Shown: in pieces, positions 18,817 through 26,891 of the stretch
Numbering within the stretch: position 1 is the first letter of the stretch
Layout: every line of letters begins with the position of its first letter
Assembly: GCA_039586035.1 (NCBI GenBank)
Contig: JBDHLD010000008.1
Coordinates: forward strand, 47,227-111,226
DNA length: 64,000 nt
Reading direction: 5' to 3'
DNA from: JBDHHQ01 sp039586035
Lineage (GTDB): Bacteria > Gemmatimonadota > Gemmatimonadetes > Longimicrobiales > Gaopeijiaceae
The notes under the pieces: generated by a model
Databases searched by the model: none
What the model was told of the DNA's origin: nothing
Seen by the model: only the letters and a program-made list of their open reading frames with translations
Position numbers and translations under genes: made by a program

Positions 18817-19943
18817 GCCTGGACGGGAGGCGCGAGGAACCGTTCGAGATCGTGACAGTCCATGCCGAAGGCCTCCGCGACGCCCGGGTAGGTGACGCGG
18901 CCCTCTACCACGTTGACGCCCAGGGCCAAGGCCCGGTCCGACGAGCAGGCGGATTGCCACCCGTGCTCGGCCAGCCTGAGTGCGTAGGGAAGCGTGGCGT
19001 TGGTGAGCGCCAGCGTACTCGTGCGCGGCACGCCGCCTGGCATGTTCGCCACCCCGTAGTGGATCACGTCGTCGACGATGTACGTGGGATCCTCATGGGT
19101 CGTGGGGCGAATCGTCTCGACGCATCCTCCCTGGTCCACGGCCACGTCCACGATCACCGAGCCGGGTCTCATGGTCCTCAGGTCCTCTCTCATCACCAGC
19201 GACGGGGCTTTCTTGCCGTGGAGAAGCACGGCGCCGATGACCACATCGGAGTCCTGCAGCTGCTTGCGGATGGCGTAACGCGTGGAGTAGAGGAGCTGCA
19301 CGTTGGCGGGCATCACCTCTTCCAGGTAGCGCAACCGGGTGAGATCGATGTCCATGATGCTCACTCGTGCACCCATGCCGGCGGCGATCCGGGCCGCGTG
19401 CGTCCCCACGACTCCGCCACCCAGGATGAGCACCTTGCCGGGCAACACCCCCGGCACTCCCCCCAACAGCACGCCACTGCCTCCGGAGGGCTTCTCCAGG
19501 TACTTGGCCCCTTCCTGGACGGCCATGCGACCGGCCACCTCGCTCATGGGCGTCAGCAACGGCAGCTCCCTCGACGGCAGCTCCACCGTCTCGTAGGCGA
19601 TGCACACCGCTCCCGAATCCATGCACGCCTTCGTCAGCTGCTCGGAGGCCGCGAAGTGGAAGTACGTGAAGACGACCTGGTCCTCCCGCATGCGGGGCCA
19701 CTCGGGCTCGATGGGCTCTTTCACCTTCATGATCATCTCGGCCCGAGCCCAGACCTCGTCGGCCGTGTCGACGATCTCGGCGCCGGCGCCCGCATAGAAG
19801 TCGTCGGTGAACCCGCTCCCGACCCCGGCACCCGCCTCCAACATCAGTGCGTGCCCGGCACCCACCAGCGCCTCGGCGCCGGCCGGAGTGAGGGCCACCC
19901 GGTACTCGTCGGTCTTGATCTCCTTGGGTACGCCAATCAGCAT
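18813..19943 (-). CDS. ald: Alanine dehydrogenase
   Basis: 376 residues from the ATG at 19943, which gives the family start MLIGVPKEIK; an in-frame GTG six codons upstream is possible. NAD-dependent oxidation of L-alanine to pyruvate and ammonium. Visible: substrate Lys in MKVKEP, His in YFHFAASE, the Rossmann motif LGGGVVGTHAARIA (starting near residue 165), and the DVAVDQGGCVETIRPTTH active-site loop. 143 bp separate it from the M16 peptidase gene upstream, with no clear promoter. Confidence 0.95.
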   Translation of the reverse strand: MLIGVPKEIKTDEYRVALTPAGAEALVGAGHALMLEAGAGVGSGFTDDFYAGAGAEIVDTADEVWARAEMIMKVKEPIEPEWPRMREDQVVFTYFHFAASEQLTKACMDSGAVCIAYETVELPSRELPLLTPMSEVAGRMAVQEGAKYLEKPSGGSGVLLGGVPGVLPGKVLILGGGVVGTHAARIAAGMGARVSIMDIDLTRLRYLEEVMPANVQLLYSTRYAIRKQLQDSDVVIGAVLLHGKKAPSLVMREDLRTMRPGSVIVDVAVDQGGCVETIRPTTHEDPTYIVDDVIHYGVANMPGGVPRTSTLALTNATLPYALRLAEHGWQSACSSDRALALGVNVVEGRVTYPGVAEAFGMDCHDLERFLAPPVQA

Positions 19944-20086
19944 GGAACGTCGCTCTGTCACGGGGTGGATCGTGTCCGTTCGCCAGCCGGATCACGGCCT
20001 GCGAAGGGCTCGGCCGGAAGACGCGCTATTCTACGGAATGCCGACGTCCGACGCGACCCCGGCGCCTGTCGATTACGCCCCCGAGA

Positions 20087-21310
20087 TCAACCGTCCGGCC
20101 CGAGGCACAGGAGCAGGTGGCGGTCCGGCGAAAAGTACCGCCGCGCTGCGGCCCCGACCTGCTCGGCCGTGACGGCATCGATGCGGCTCAACGTCTCGTC
20201 CAACGTCGCGAAGGGCTCGTCGTAGAGGGCGAACCCAGCCAGTCGGTGGAGCCGGGAGCCGGACGATTCGAGTGTCAGCATGACGTGCCCCTTGACCTGC
20301 TGCTTCGTGCGCGTCAGCTCCTCCGCGGCGAGTCCCGTCTCGGCCACCCGCTCGAGCTCCTCACGCGCCGCTTCTGCGGCCCTGTCCGTCCACTCGGGGC
20401 GGGTTCCGATGTAGAGACCGCTCACCCCGGCGCGCGAGTAGAACGACTGATAGGTGAAGACCGTGTAGCAGAGCGCCATCTCCTCCCGGATCCTCTGGAA
20501 GAGCCGGGAGCTCATGCCCCCACCCAGAGCGGCCGACAGGATGACGAGGGCATAGCGGACCGGATCGGAGTGCCCCGGGATGGCGGTCCCGAACACCAGG
20601 TGCGACTGGGCACCCGGCCGATTGATCCGCTCCTCGCCCTCGGGGCTGGCCTGAGGAACGGAGGGCAAGGACTGCCGCGTCGCCGGGGCGAGATCCCCGA
20701 ACAGCGCCTCGACCCGGTCGACGACCTGCTCATGCTCCACGTTGCCCGCAGCCGCCACGACCAGGTTCTCGCCGCGGTAGGCTTCGCGGTGCAGATCCCG
20801 GAGCGTTGCTGCCGTCATGTCCCCTACGGTTTCGCGTGTGCCCAGGATGGAGTGTCCGTACGGATGGGAGCCCCAGAGCCGAGCCCCGTGGAGCTCGAAG
20901 ACGAGGTCGTCGGGTGTGTCCTCGACCATGGAGATCTCCTCCAGGACCACGTCCCTCTCCAGGACCAGATCCTCCTCGTCGAGGCGAGGGGAGCGAACCA
21001 AATCCGCCAGCACGTCCAGCGCCTGTGGCAGGTGCTCGTCCAACACCCTGGCCTGGAAGGAGGTCTGCTCGCGGCTCGTATAGGCGTCCAGCGACCCACC
21101 GAGGCTCTCCAGGGCCAGCGCGATCTCACGGGCCGAGCGCTGCTCGGTCCCCTTGAAGACCATGTGCTCCAGCAGGTGGCTGGCGCCCATGTGCTCGGCC
21201 GTTTCGTGGGCGGACCCGTGGCGTACCCAAACGCCCACGGCGGCAGACCGGACGCCGGGGAGGGATTCGGTCAGGACCTCGACCCCGTTGGCCAGCCGGC
21301 TGGAGGCCAT
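20087..21310 (-). CDS. M16-family zinc metallopeptidase (processing-peptidase-like)
   Basis: 407 residues, one N-terminal catalytic M16 domain plus one C-terminal domain. The inverted zinc motif H45LLEH49 is intact, with the distal Glu region in EISMVEDTPDDLVFE, and the C-terminal domain contains GGGMSSRLFQRIREE and the family RLHRLAGFALYDE stretch. Genes of this type commonly follow pnp in many phyla. The frame stays open upstream into pnp, but the conserved N-terminus (SRLANGVEVLTE) begins just after the ATG at 21310. No signal peptide, so cytoplasmic action is likely. Confidence 0.93.
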   Translation of the reverse strand: MASSRLANGVEVLTESLPGVRSAAVGVWVRHGSAHETAEHMGASHLLEHMVFKGTEQRSAREIALALESLGGSLDAYTSREQTSFQARVLDEHLPQALDVLADLVRSPRLDEEDLVLERDVVLEEISMVEDTPDDLVFELHGARLWGSHPYGHSILGTRETVGDMTAATLRDLHREAYRGENLVVAAAGNVEHEQVVDRVEALFGDLAPATRQSLPSVPQASPEGEERINRPGAQSHLVFGTAIPGHSDPVRYALVILSAALGGGMSSRLFQRIREEMALCYTVFTYQSFYSRAGVSGLYIGTRPEWTDRAAEAAREELERVAETGLAAEELTRTKQQVKGHVMLTLESSGSRLHRLAGFALYDEPFATLDETLSRIDAVTAEQVGAAARRYFSPDRHLLLCLGPDG

Positions 21311-21450
21311 CACTCCCGTGTGACGCCCGGCCAGCTCGGGGGCGGTGGCGGTCTGGGCCCGCTCCGTACCTGCGCGCGACGGGGGCACGGGCCTCAGCCC
21401 CTGCCCCCGTCCGGATCCGCTTTCGGGCACGAGTCGGTGCTTCGGTCGCC

Positions 21451-23592
21451 TCAAGCGGGCTGCTCGGCCCCGGCCTGGGCCTCGGGTGCCTCCGCGTCGG
21501 CCTCCTCGGCCAGCGCGGCCCGGCGCGACAGACGGAGACGACCCTTTTCGTCGATGGAGAGCAGCTTGACCTTGGTCAAGTCGCCCTTGTTGAGGACGTC
21601 CTCGGTCTTCTCGACCCGGCCATCCTCGAGCTCGGAGATGTGGCAGAGCCCCTCGGTGCCCGGGAGGATCTCGACGAAGGCGCCGAAGGAAGTCGTGTTC
21701 TTCACGGTTCCCTCGTAGATGCGACCCACCTCGGGCTCCTGCACGATCGCCTCGATCATCTCGCGGGCTCGCTGGAGCGAATCGCCCGACACGGCGGCGA
21801 CCTTGACCAGGCCAGAGTCCTCGATGTCGATCTGGGCGCCGGACTCGTCCTGAATCGCCCGGATGGTCTTGCCCTTGGGCCCGATGATCTCGCCGATCTT
21901 CTCGGGGTTGATCTGGATCGACACGATCCGGGGCGCGTGCACCGAGAGGTCGCTCCGGGCCTCGGCGATGGTCTCGTCCATGACGTCCAGGATGCGCATG
22001 CGGGCCGCTCGAGCCCGGGTCAGCGCCTCCGTCAGGATGTCCACCGTGAGCCCCTCGATCTTGATGTCCATCTGGATCGAGGTAACGCCCTCCCGAGTGC
22101 CGGCCACCTTGAAGTCCATGTCGCCCAACGCATCCTCGAGGCCGAGGATGTCGGTGAGGATCGCGACCCGGTCCTGCTCCTTGATCAGACCCATGGCCAC
22201 ACCGGCACAGGCTCCCTGGATGGGTACGCCCGCATCCATGAGAGACAGCGAAGACGCGCATACGGTCGCCATGGAAGACGATCCGTTGGACTCCAGCACG
22301 TCGGAGACGATGCGGATCGTGTACGGAAACTCGTCGTAGGCGGGAAGGAGAGGCTGGATCGCCCGCTCCGCCAGGTTTCCGTGCCCGATCTCGCGACGCG
22401 ACGTGCCCCGGATCGGCCGGGCCTCGCCCACCGAAAACGGTGGGAAGTTGTAGTGGAGCATGAACGACTTCGTCTGCTCCTCGAGTGAATCGATACTGTC
22501 GATGCGCTGCTCGTCACGCGACGAGCCCAGCGTGACGACTCCCAAAGCCTGGGTTTGACCGCGTGTGAACAGCGACGAACCGTGGGTCCGAGGCAGAATC
22601 CCCACCTCGGCCGAGATGGCTCGGACGTCATCCACGCCGCGGCCGTCGGCCCGCTCGCCCCGATCCAGGATCCGGGCACGCATGGACTTCTTCTCGATGG
22701 AGCGAAGGATGGTTCGCACGTCCTTCTCGTGCTCGGCCCACGCCTCGTCTTCTTCCACGAGGTGGGAGACGACGTCTTCCTCGACGGCCGCCATGGCCTG
22801 GTTGCGCTCCTGCTTGTCGCGCAGCCCGAGAGCCTCGGACACGCGGACCTCGGCCATGGCCTCGACCTTGGCCGTCAGAGCCGGATCCGGAGCGACGGAG
22901 GTCCACTCCATGTCCGGGACTCTGAGCTCACGGATCAGCTCGTCCTGGATGTCGATCAGCTCGCGGATTCCATCGTGCGCGACCTGGAGACCCTTGAGGA
23001 TGTCCTCCTCGGGAACTTCGACCGCTCCGCCCTCCACCATGGTGATGGCGTCGCGCGAGCCTGCAACGATCATGTCGACGTCGGAGTACTCGAGCTGCTG
23101 GAACGTGGGGTTGAGGACCCAGTTGCCCTGGATGCGGCCGATCCGCACCGACGCCACCAGCGTGTTGAAGGGAATGGGCGACATGTTCAGCGAGACCGAC
23201 GCGCCCAGCAGGGCCAGCACGTCGGCATCGTTCTCCTGGTCGGCGCTCAACACGTAGCAGACGATCTGCGTCTCGTTCATGAACCCTTCCGGGAACAGCG
23301 GCCGCAGCGGACGGTCCGTGAGGCGAGCGGCCAGAATCTCCTTCTCGCCGGGCCTGCCCTCCCGCTTGAAGAACCCGCCGGGGATCTTCCCGGCGGCGTA
23401 GCTCTTCTCCCGGTATTCGACCGTCATGGGGAAGAACGGGAGGTGGGTGGTCCGCGGCTGCACCGTCACGGCGCACAACACCACGGTCTCGCCGAACTGA
23501 ACCAGGCACGAGCCCTGGGCCAGCTTGGCCATGCGTCCTACTTCAAGGGTCAGATTCCGACCCGCGAACTTGCGTTCGATCCTTTGAATCAT
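21451..23592 (-). CDS. pnp: Polyribonucleotide nucleotidyltransferase (PNPase)
   Basis: 713 residues, normal length. Two RNase PH domains (first with FFKREGRPGEKEILAARLTDRPLRP motif pieces, second with the catalytic GDMDFKVAGT acidic motif), an alpha-helical linker, then KH (IIGPKGKTIRAIQDESG, about 570-590) and S1 (GRIYEGTVKNTTSFGAFVEI) RNA-binding domains, and an Ala/Glu-rich tail. Phosphorolytic 3'-5' exoribonuclease. Preceded by rpsO, an intrinsic terminator and a purine-rich leader, the same arrangement as in E. coli rpsO-pnp, which points to leader-level control. Confidence 0.97.
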   Translation of the reverse strand: MIQRIERKFAGRNLTLEVGRMAKLAQGSCLVQFGETVVLCAVTVQPRTTHLPFFPMTVEYREKSYAAGKIPGGFFKREGRPGEKEILAARLTDRPLRPLFPEGFMNETQIVCYVLSADQENDADVLALLGASVSLNMSPIPFNTLVASVRIGRIQGNWVLNPTFQQLEYSDVDMIVAGSRDAITMVEGGAVEVPEEDILKGLQVAHDGIRELIDIQDELIRELRVPDMEWTSVAPDPALTAKVEAMAEVRVSEALGLRDKQERNQAMAAVEEDVVSHLVEEDEAWAEHEKDVRTILRSIEKKSMRARILDRGERADGRGVDDVRAISAEVGILPRTHGSSLFTRGQTQALGVVTLGSSRDEQRIDSIDSLEEQTKSFMLHYNFPPFSVGEARPIRGTSRREIGHGNLAERAIQPLLPAYDEFPYTIRIVSDVLESNGSSSMATVCASSLSLMDAGVPIQGACAGVAMGLIKEQDRVAILTDILGLEDALGDMDFKVAGTREGVTSIQMDIKIEGLTVDILTEALTRARAARMRILDVMDETIAEARSDLSVHAPRIVSIQINPEKIGEIIGPKGKTIRAIQDESGAQIDIEDSGLVKVAAVSGDSLQRAREMIEAIVQEPEVGRIYEGTVKNTTSFGAFVEILPGTEGLCHISELEDGRVEKTEDVLNKGDLTKVKLLSIDEKGRLRLSRRAALAEEADAEAPEAQAGAEQPA

Positions 23593-23612
23593 CTCTTCCG
23601 CTTTCTTCTTTC

Positions 23613-23648
23613 CGCTTCTTTGCTTTGAGTTGCTTTGCGCTTCTTTGC
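23613..23648 (-). repeat. Purine-rich direct repeats in the pnp leader
   Basis: On the transcript the 11-mer GCAAAGAAGCG occurs twice (forward coordinates 23638-23648 and 23613-23623), 25 nt apart, and CAAAG occurs four times between about 23650 and 23613. The stretch between here and the ATG is nearly all purine (AAAGAAGAAAGCGGAAGAG) and includes the ribosome binding site. It looks single-stranded, so it is a candidate binding site for an RNA-binding protein, PNPase itself being the obvious one. Confidence 0.6.
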
Positions 23649-23749
23649 GTCTGGTTTCTACTCGTCCGCGTCAGCTTCCGCCACGCGCGGTTCGTGCTCG
23701 TTGCTGCAGTCCTGCACGCCGCCCTGGTCCTCGCCAGATCGGCAGTCGT

Positions 23750-23790
23750 CCCAAAAGAGACGGCGACGGCTCGTTCGGCCGTCGCCGTCG
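23750..23790 (-). terminator. Intrinsic terminator between rpsO and pnp
   Basis: A perfect 11-bp stem (GACGGCGACGG at 23759-23769 pairing with CCGTCGCCGTC at 23779-23789), 9-nt loop, followed on the minus strand by TCTTTTGG. It begins about 20 nt after the rpsO stop. It should end most rpsO transcripts, so pnp depends on read-through or on a promoter inside the 160 bp that follow. Confidence 0.85.
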
Positions 23791-23809
23791 ATCTTGTAGG
23801 CGGACGTCG

Positions 23810-24067
23810 CTAGTGGCGTAGTCCGAGGTCCTTGATGAGCGCTCGATAGCGCTCCACGTCCGTCCGCCGGAGGTATTCGAGAAGCCGCCGGCGGCGCCCG
23901 ACCATCTTGAGGAGTCCGCGGCGACTGTGGTGGTCCTTCTTGTGGTTGTCGAAATGGGTCCGGAGATCGTTGATACGCGAGGTGAGAATCGCGACCTGAA
24001 CGGGAGCGCTTCCCCGGTCCTTCTCGTGTAGCTGGTACTTCTTGATGATTGCGTCTTTGTCGATCAT
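23810..24067 (-). CDS. rpsO: 30S ribosomal protein S15
   Basis: 85 residues. Family motifs HEKDRGSAPVQVAILTSRI, HFDNHKKDHHSRRGLLKMVG and RRRLLEYLRRTD are all present. S15 binds 16S rRNA early in small-subunit assembly. A strong GGAGG lies just before the ATG. Its own hairpin terminator follows the stop codon. Confidence 0.98.
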   Translation of the reverse strand: MIDKDAIIKKYQLHEKDRGSAPVQVAILTSRINDLRTHFDNHKKDHHSRRGLLKMVGRRRRLLEYLRRTDVERYRALIKDLGLRH

Positions 24068-24133
24068 GATGTGGCCTCCGCAGGAGTCTGCGCTGCAAGG
24101 GAAGCGGCGTGTTCAATTGAATGTAAGCCCTGT

Positions 24134-24162
24134 AAGGTAGCCGAACGCTCATAACGCTTCAA
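24134..24162 (-). promoter_or_regulatory. Possible promoter of rpsO
   Basis: On the minus strand TTGAAG (24157-24162) is followed by a 17-bp spacer and TACCTT (24134-24139), about 60 bp before the rpsO start. The -10 match is weak, so this is a candidate only. The 189-bp gap between ribF and rpsO also holds a 7+7 palindrome (GCGCTCCGGAGCGC, about 24178-24191) without a U-tract. Confidence 0.35.
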
Positions 24163-24256
24163 GGAGGCACCAGATGGAGCGCTCCGGAGCGCCGGCCGTC
24201 TGAACATGGGTGCGGCCTTCCCCTACCTGTAGGGCGGGGCACGATGGGGCGCGGCG

Positions 24257-25201
24257 TCAGGAGTCTTCCAGGACCCGCCGAGCCAGGGAGACGTCCCGGC
24301 TCATCTGCGCCACCAGGGCCTCGACGGTCGAAAAGGGCTGAATCGCCCGGAGGCGTCGCACGAAGTCCACGCGGACCTCCTCACCGTACAGATCTCCGTC
24401 GAAGTCCATCAGGTGGAGCTCGATCGTGGGCGGCGACCCGCGAAAGGTGGGTCGCGGGCCCAGGTGCAGCGCCCCCTTGTACGTGCCCGCGCGGAGCACG
24501 CCGCGGACCGCATAGATGCCCTCCGGTGGGATCAGCTTGTCCCCCCCCGGAACGACGAGGTTGGCGGTGGGGAAGCCGAGGGTGCGCCCCCGTCCGTCGC
24601 CGCGAACCACCAGGCCACGGACGCCGTAGGGGCGACCCAGTCCGCGAGCCGCCGCGCCCATGTCTCCGGCTCGCACGGCCGCGCGAATGCGGGTCGACGA
24701 CACCGCATCGCCATCGGCGACAACGGGATCCACCACGTCCACGGCGAACCCCAGCTCCCTGCCGATCTCGCTCAGAGTGTCCGCATCGCCCGATCGTCCC
24801 CGGCCAAAGCCGTGGTCATAGCCGATGACCAACTCCTGGACCCCCAGGCGGCCCAGGAGGACCTCTTCCACGAAACGCCGCGGAGAATACCGGGAGAGCG
24901 CGGGAGAAAAGGGCAAGAAGACCGCATAGTCCAGGCCGGACTCGGCCAGGATCTCCTTCTTCTCCACCGGCGTCGTGAGGAGCTCAGGGGCTGCCTCCGG
25001 TCGGACGATGCGAAGAGGATGCGGGTGGAAGGTCACCAACACACTGCGGCGCCCCGAAGCCTGGGCTCGACGCCGGATCTCCTGCAGCACGGCCCAGTGC
25101 CCCCGGTGCACGCCGTCGAAGGTTCCCACCGTCACCACGGTCCCGGCCCCGTTTTCGGGCAGGCCGCGAGGAAGGGAGGGATCGATGGCCCAATCAGCCA
25201 T
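24257..25201 (-). CDS. ribF: Bifunctional riboflavin kinase / FMN adenylyltransferase
   Basis: 314 residues. N-terminal nucleotidyltransferase domain with VGTFDGVHRGHWAVL and the late SSTRIRAAV motif; C-terminal flavokinase domain with GRGRTLGFPTANL and GIYAVRGV, KGALHLGPRPTF. It makes FMN and FAD from riboflavin. The ATG at 25201 overlaps the truB stop by 8 bp; the longer open frame upstream is Arg/Cys-rich and lies inside truB. truB-ribF adjacency is common in bacteria. Confidence 0.95.
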   Translation of the reverse strand: MADWAIDPSLPRGLPENGAGTVVTVGTFDGVHRGHWAVLQEIRRRAQASGRRSVLVTFHPHPLRIVRPEAAPELLTTPVEKKEILAESGLDYAVFLPFSPALSRYSPRRFVEEVLLGRLGVQELVIGYDHGFGRGRSGDADTLSEIGRELGFAVDVVDPVVADGDAVSSTRIRAAVRAGDMGAAARGLGRPYGVRGLVVRGDGRGRTLGFPTANLVVPGGDKLIPPEGIYAVRGVLRAGTYKGALHLGPRPTFRGSPPTIELHLMDFDGDLYGEEVRVDFVRRLRAIQPFSTVEALVAQMSRDVSLARRVLEDS

Positions 25202-26084
25202 CGCCGAAGACCTTGCGGGGACGGACGCGCGCTCCGCTGCTCGTGGCCACGCACAGCAGCTCGTCGTCGTGCAGCACGGCCAGCGTGGTGCCTTCCGGGA
25301 AATCCGCGCCCTCGAGTGGCACGGCCTGTCCGTGGCGGATGCGGGCCGCTTCTTCGTCACCGACGCGTACGCGCGGAAGATGGGGAAGCGCCTGGGCCGG
25401 CTCCAGCCACGCCGCCTTCATGCGGGCCGCGTCGTGGAGCTCGTCGCCGGACACGGCATCCGTCACGGCGAACGGTCCGATCCGCGTGCGCCGCAGGGCC
25501 TTCAGATGTGCGCCGGTGCCCAGGCGCTCCCCCAGGTCCCGGGCAACCGCCCTCACATACGTTCCGCTCGAGCAGCTGAGCTCGAACCTCACCTCGGGCA
25601 GTTCCACCTCCAGGACGCGCACGTCGTGAATGTGGACGGGAACAGGATCGAGGCGTACGGCCTCGCCTCGGCGGGCCCGCCTGTACATGCGCTCTCCGCC
25701 CACCTTCTTGGCGGAGAACGCTGGCGGCACCTGCTCGATACGGCCGACGAACTGGGACAGGGCCGAGGTAACACGGGGCGCATCCAGCTCCCGCCACGCT
25801 TCGCTCACCCGCACGAGCTCGCCCTCCAGATCGTCGGTGTCGGTGGAATGGCCCAGGACGGCGGTGGCCAGGTAGGTCTTGTCGAGGCCGGTGAGATATT
25901 CCGCCAGCCGGGTCGCGGGCCCCACGCACAGGAGCAGCAGACCCGAGGCGAACGGGTCGAGCGTCCCCGTGTGTCCGATACGCCGCACGCCGAGCGCACG
26001 ACGGGCCCGCGCCACGATGTCGTGGGACGTGGGTCCCGTGGGCTTGTCGACCCGGATCACGCCTCCCGGGGATGGCGGCTTCAT
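25194..26084 (-). CDS. truB: tRNA pseudouridine-55 synthase
   Basis: 296 residues. The catalytic Asp43 lies in HTGTLDPFASG; other family motifs are VDKPTGPTSHDIV at the N-terminus, KTYLATAVLG and CSSGTYVRAVARDLG. It converts U55 to pseudouridine in the T-loop of most tRNAs. A C-terminal PUA-like part follows (GQAVPLEGADFP). Overlaps rbfA by 4 bp. Confidence 0.96.
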   Translation of the reverse strand: MKPPSPGGVIRVDKPTGPTSHDIVARARRALGVRRIGHTGTLDPFASGLLLLCVGPATRLAEYLTGLDKTYLATAVLGHSTDTDDLEGELVRVSEAWRELDAPRVTSALSQFVGRIEQVPPAFSAKKVGGERMYRRARRGEAVRLDPVPVHIHDVRVLEVELPEVRFELSCSSGTYVRAVARDLGERLGTGAHLKALRRTRIGPFAVTDAVSGDELHDAARMKAAWLEPAQALPHLPRVRVGDEEAARIRHGQAVPLEGADFPEGTTLAVLHDDELLCVATSSGARVRPRKVFGDG

Positions 26085-26476
26085 GCGTCGGGGTTCTCGT
26101 CGGTCCCGGGCCCGGCGCCATCTTCCTCGGCAGGGGGCACGGAGAGGTCTTTCAGGATCCGGTCGATGCGGGTGGCGTGGTCGAGCGCCCGATCCTCGCG
26201 AAACTGGAGCTCGGGCACACGACGAATGTGGAGCTCCTTGCCGAGAATTCTTCGGACGAATGGTGCGGCCGCTTCCAGGCCTCCCACGCTCTCTGCTCGC
26301 TCCTCCTCGGTCCCGGCGAGGCGCACGAACACGCGAGCCACCCAGAGGTCCCCCGACACATCGACGCGTGTCACGGTAACCCCCGCGACGCGGGGGTCCC
26401 GTACGTCACGACGGAGGATCTCGGAGATCTCTCGCTTGATCTGTTCGTTCAGACGGGCGAGCCGCTTTGTCGACAT
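26081..26476 (-). CDS. rbfA: Ribosome-binding factor A
   Basis: 131 residues with the KH-type fold motifs ARLNEQIKREISEIL, RVDVSGDLWVARVFV and PFVRRILGKELHIRRVPELQF. It helps 16S rRNA 5'-end maturation in late 30S assembly. A charged tail of about 20 residues (Glu, Asp, Gly, Pro) follows the conserved part. It overlaps truB by 4 bp, and the usual infB-rbfA-truB order is kept with ylxP inserted. Confidence 0.95.
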   Translation of the reverse strand: MSTKRLARLNEQIKREISEILRRDVRDPRVAGVTVTRVDVSGDLWVARVFVRLAGTEEERAESVGGLEAAAPFVRRILGKELHIRRVPELQFREDRALDHATRIDRILKDLSVPPAEEDGAGPGTDENPDA

Positions 26477-26521
26477 GGATGTTGGCTTTTCTCCACCCGG
26501 GCGGGGCGAGGGTCCGTGCGG

Positions 26522-26803
26522 TCAGTACAACTCGCGGAAGGTGTCGAGGACGACGGCCCGTCCGTTCCCAGCCACGAAGTAGTCGAGCTTGTCCATGACC
26601 GATTCGGCGAACCGGCGATCGGTCGCCACAACGGCCACCGTGATCTCTGCGCGGTTCCACACGTCCTGGTGGCCGGTTTCGGCCACGGACACGTTGAAGC
26701 GATGCTTCAGGCGTTCCTTGAGGGAACGAACGACCGAGCGCTTCTGCTTCAAGGACCCGCATCCGGGGAGGGAAAGCTGCCAGGAGAGCACGCCGACGAT
26801 CAT
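26522..26803 (-). CDS. ylxP: YlxP-like DUF503 protein
   Basis: 93 residues. The sequence MIVGVLSWQLSLPGCGSLKQ, the KRSVVRSLKERLKHRFNVSVAE helix and the VWNRAEITVAVVATD strand match the DUF503/YlxP family, which sits between infB and rbfA in many bacteria and has been linked to ribosome maturation. A strong AGGAGG precedes the ATG. The precise biochemical role is unknown. Confidence 0.9.
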   Translation of the reverse strand: MIVGVLSWQLSLPGCGSLKQKRSVVRSLKERLKHRFNVSVAETGHQDVWNRAEITVAVVATDRRFAESVMDKLDYFVAGNGRAVVLDTFRELY

Positions 26804-26891
26804 CGCCTCCTAGCTCCTGCCGGACACTCCATGGAGGCGGAGATCACGTGGGCCGACGGGTCTGGAGTCGTCGTGGGGAGCCCCGTAGCGT

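Noticed and set aside
21311..22261. Upstream extension of the M16 peptidase frame into pnp
   Set aside because: It runs antisense-like through pnp in another frame with Arg/Gly-rich sequence; M16 homology starts at the ATG at 21310.
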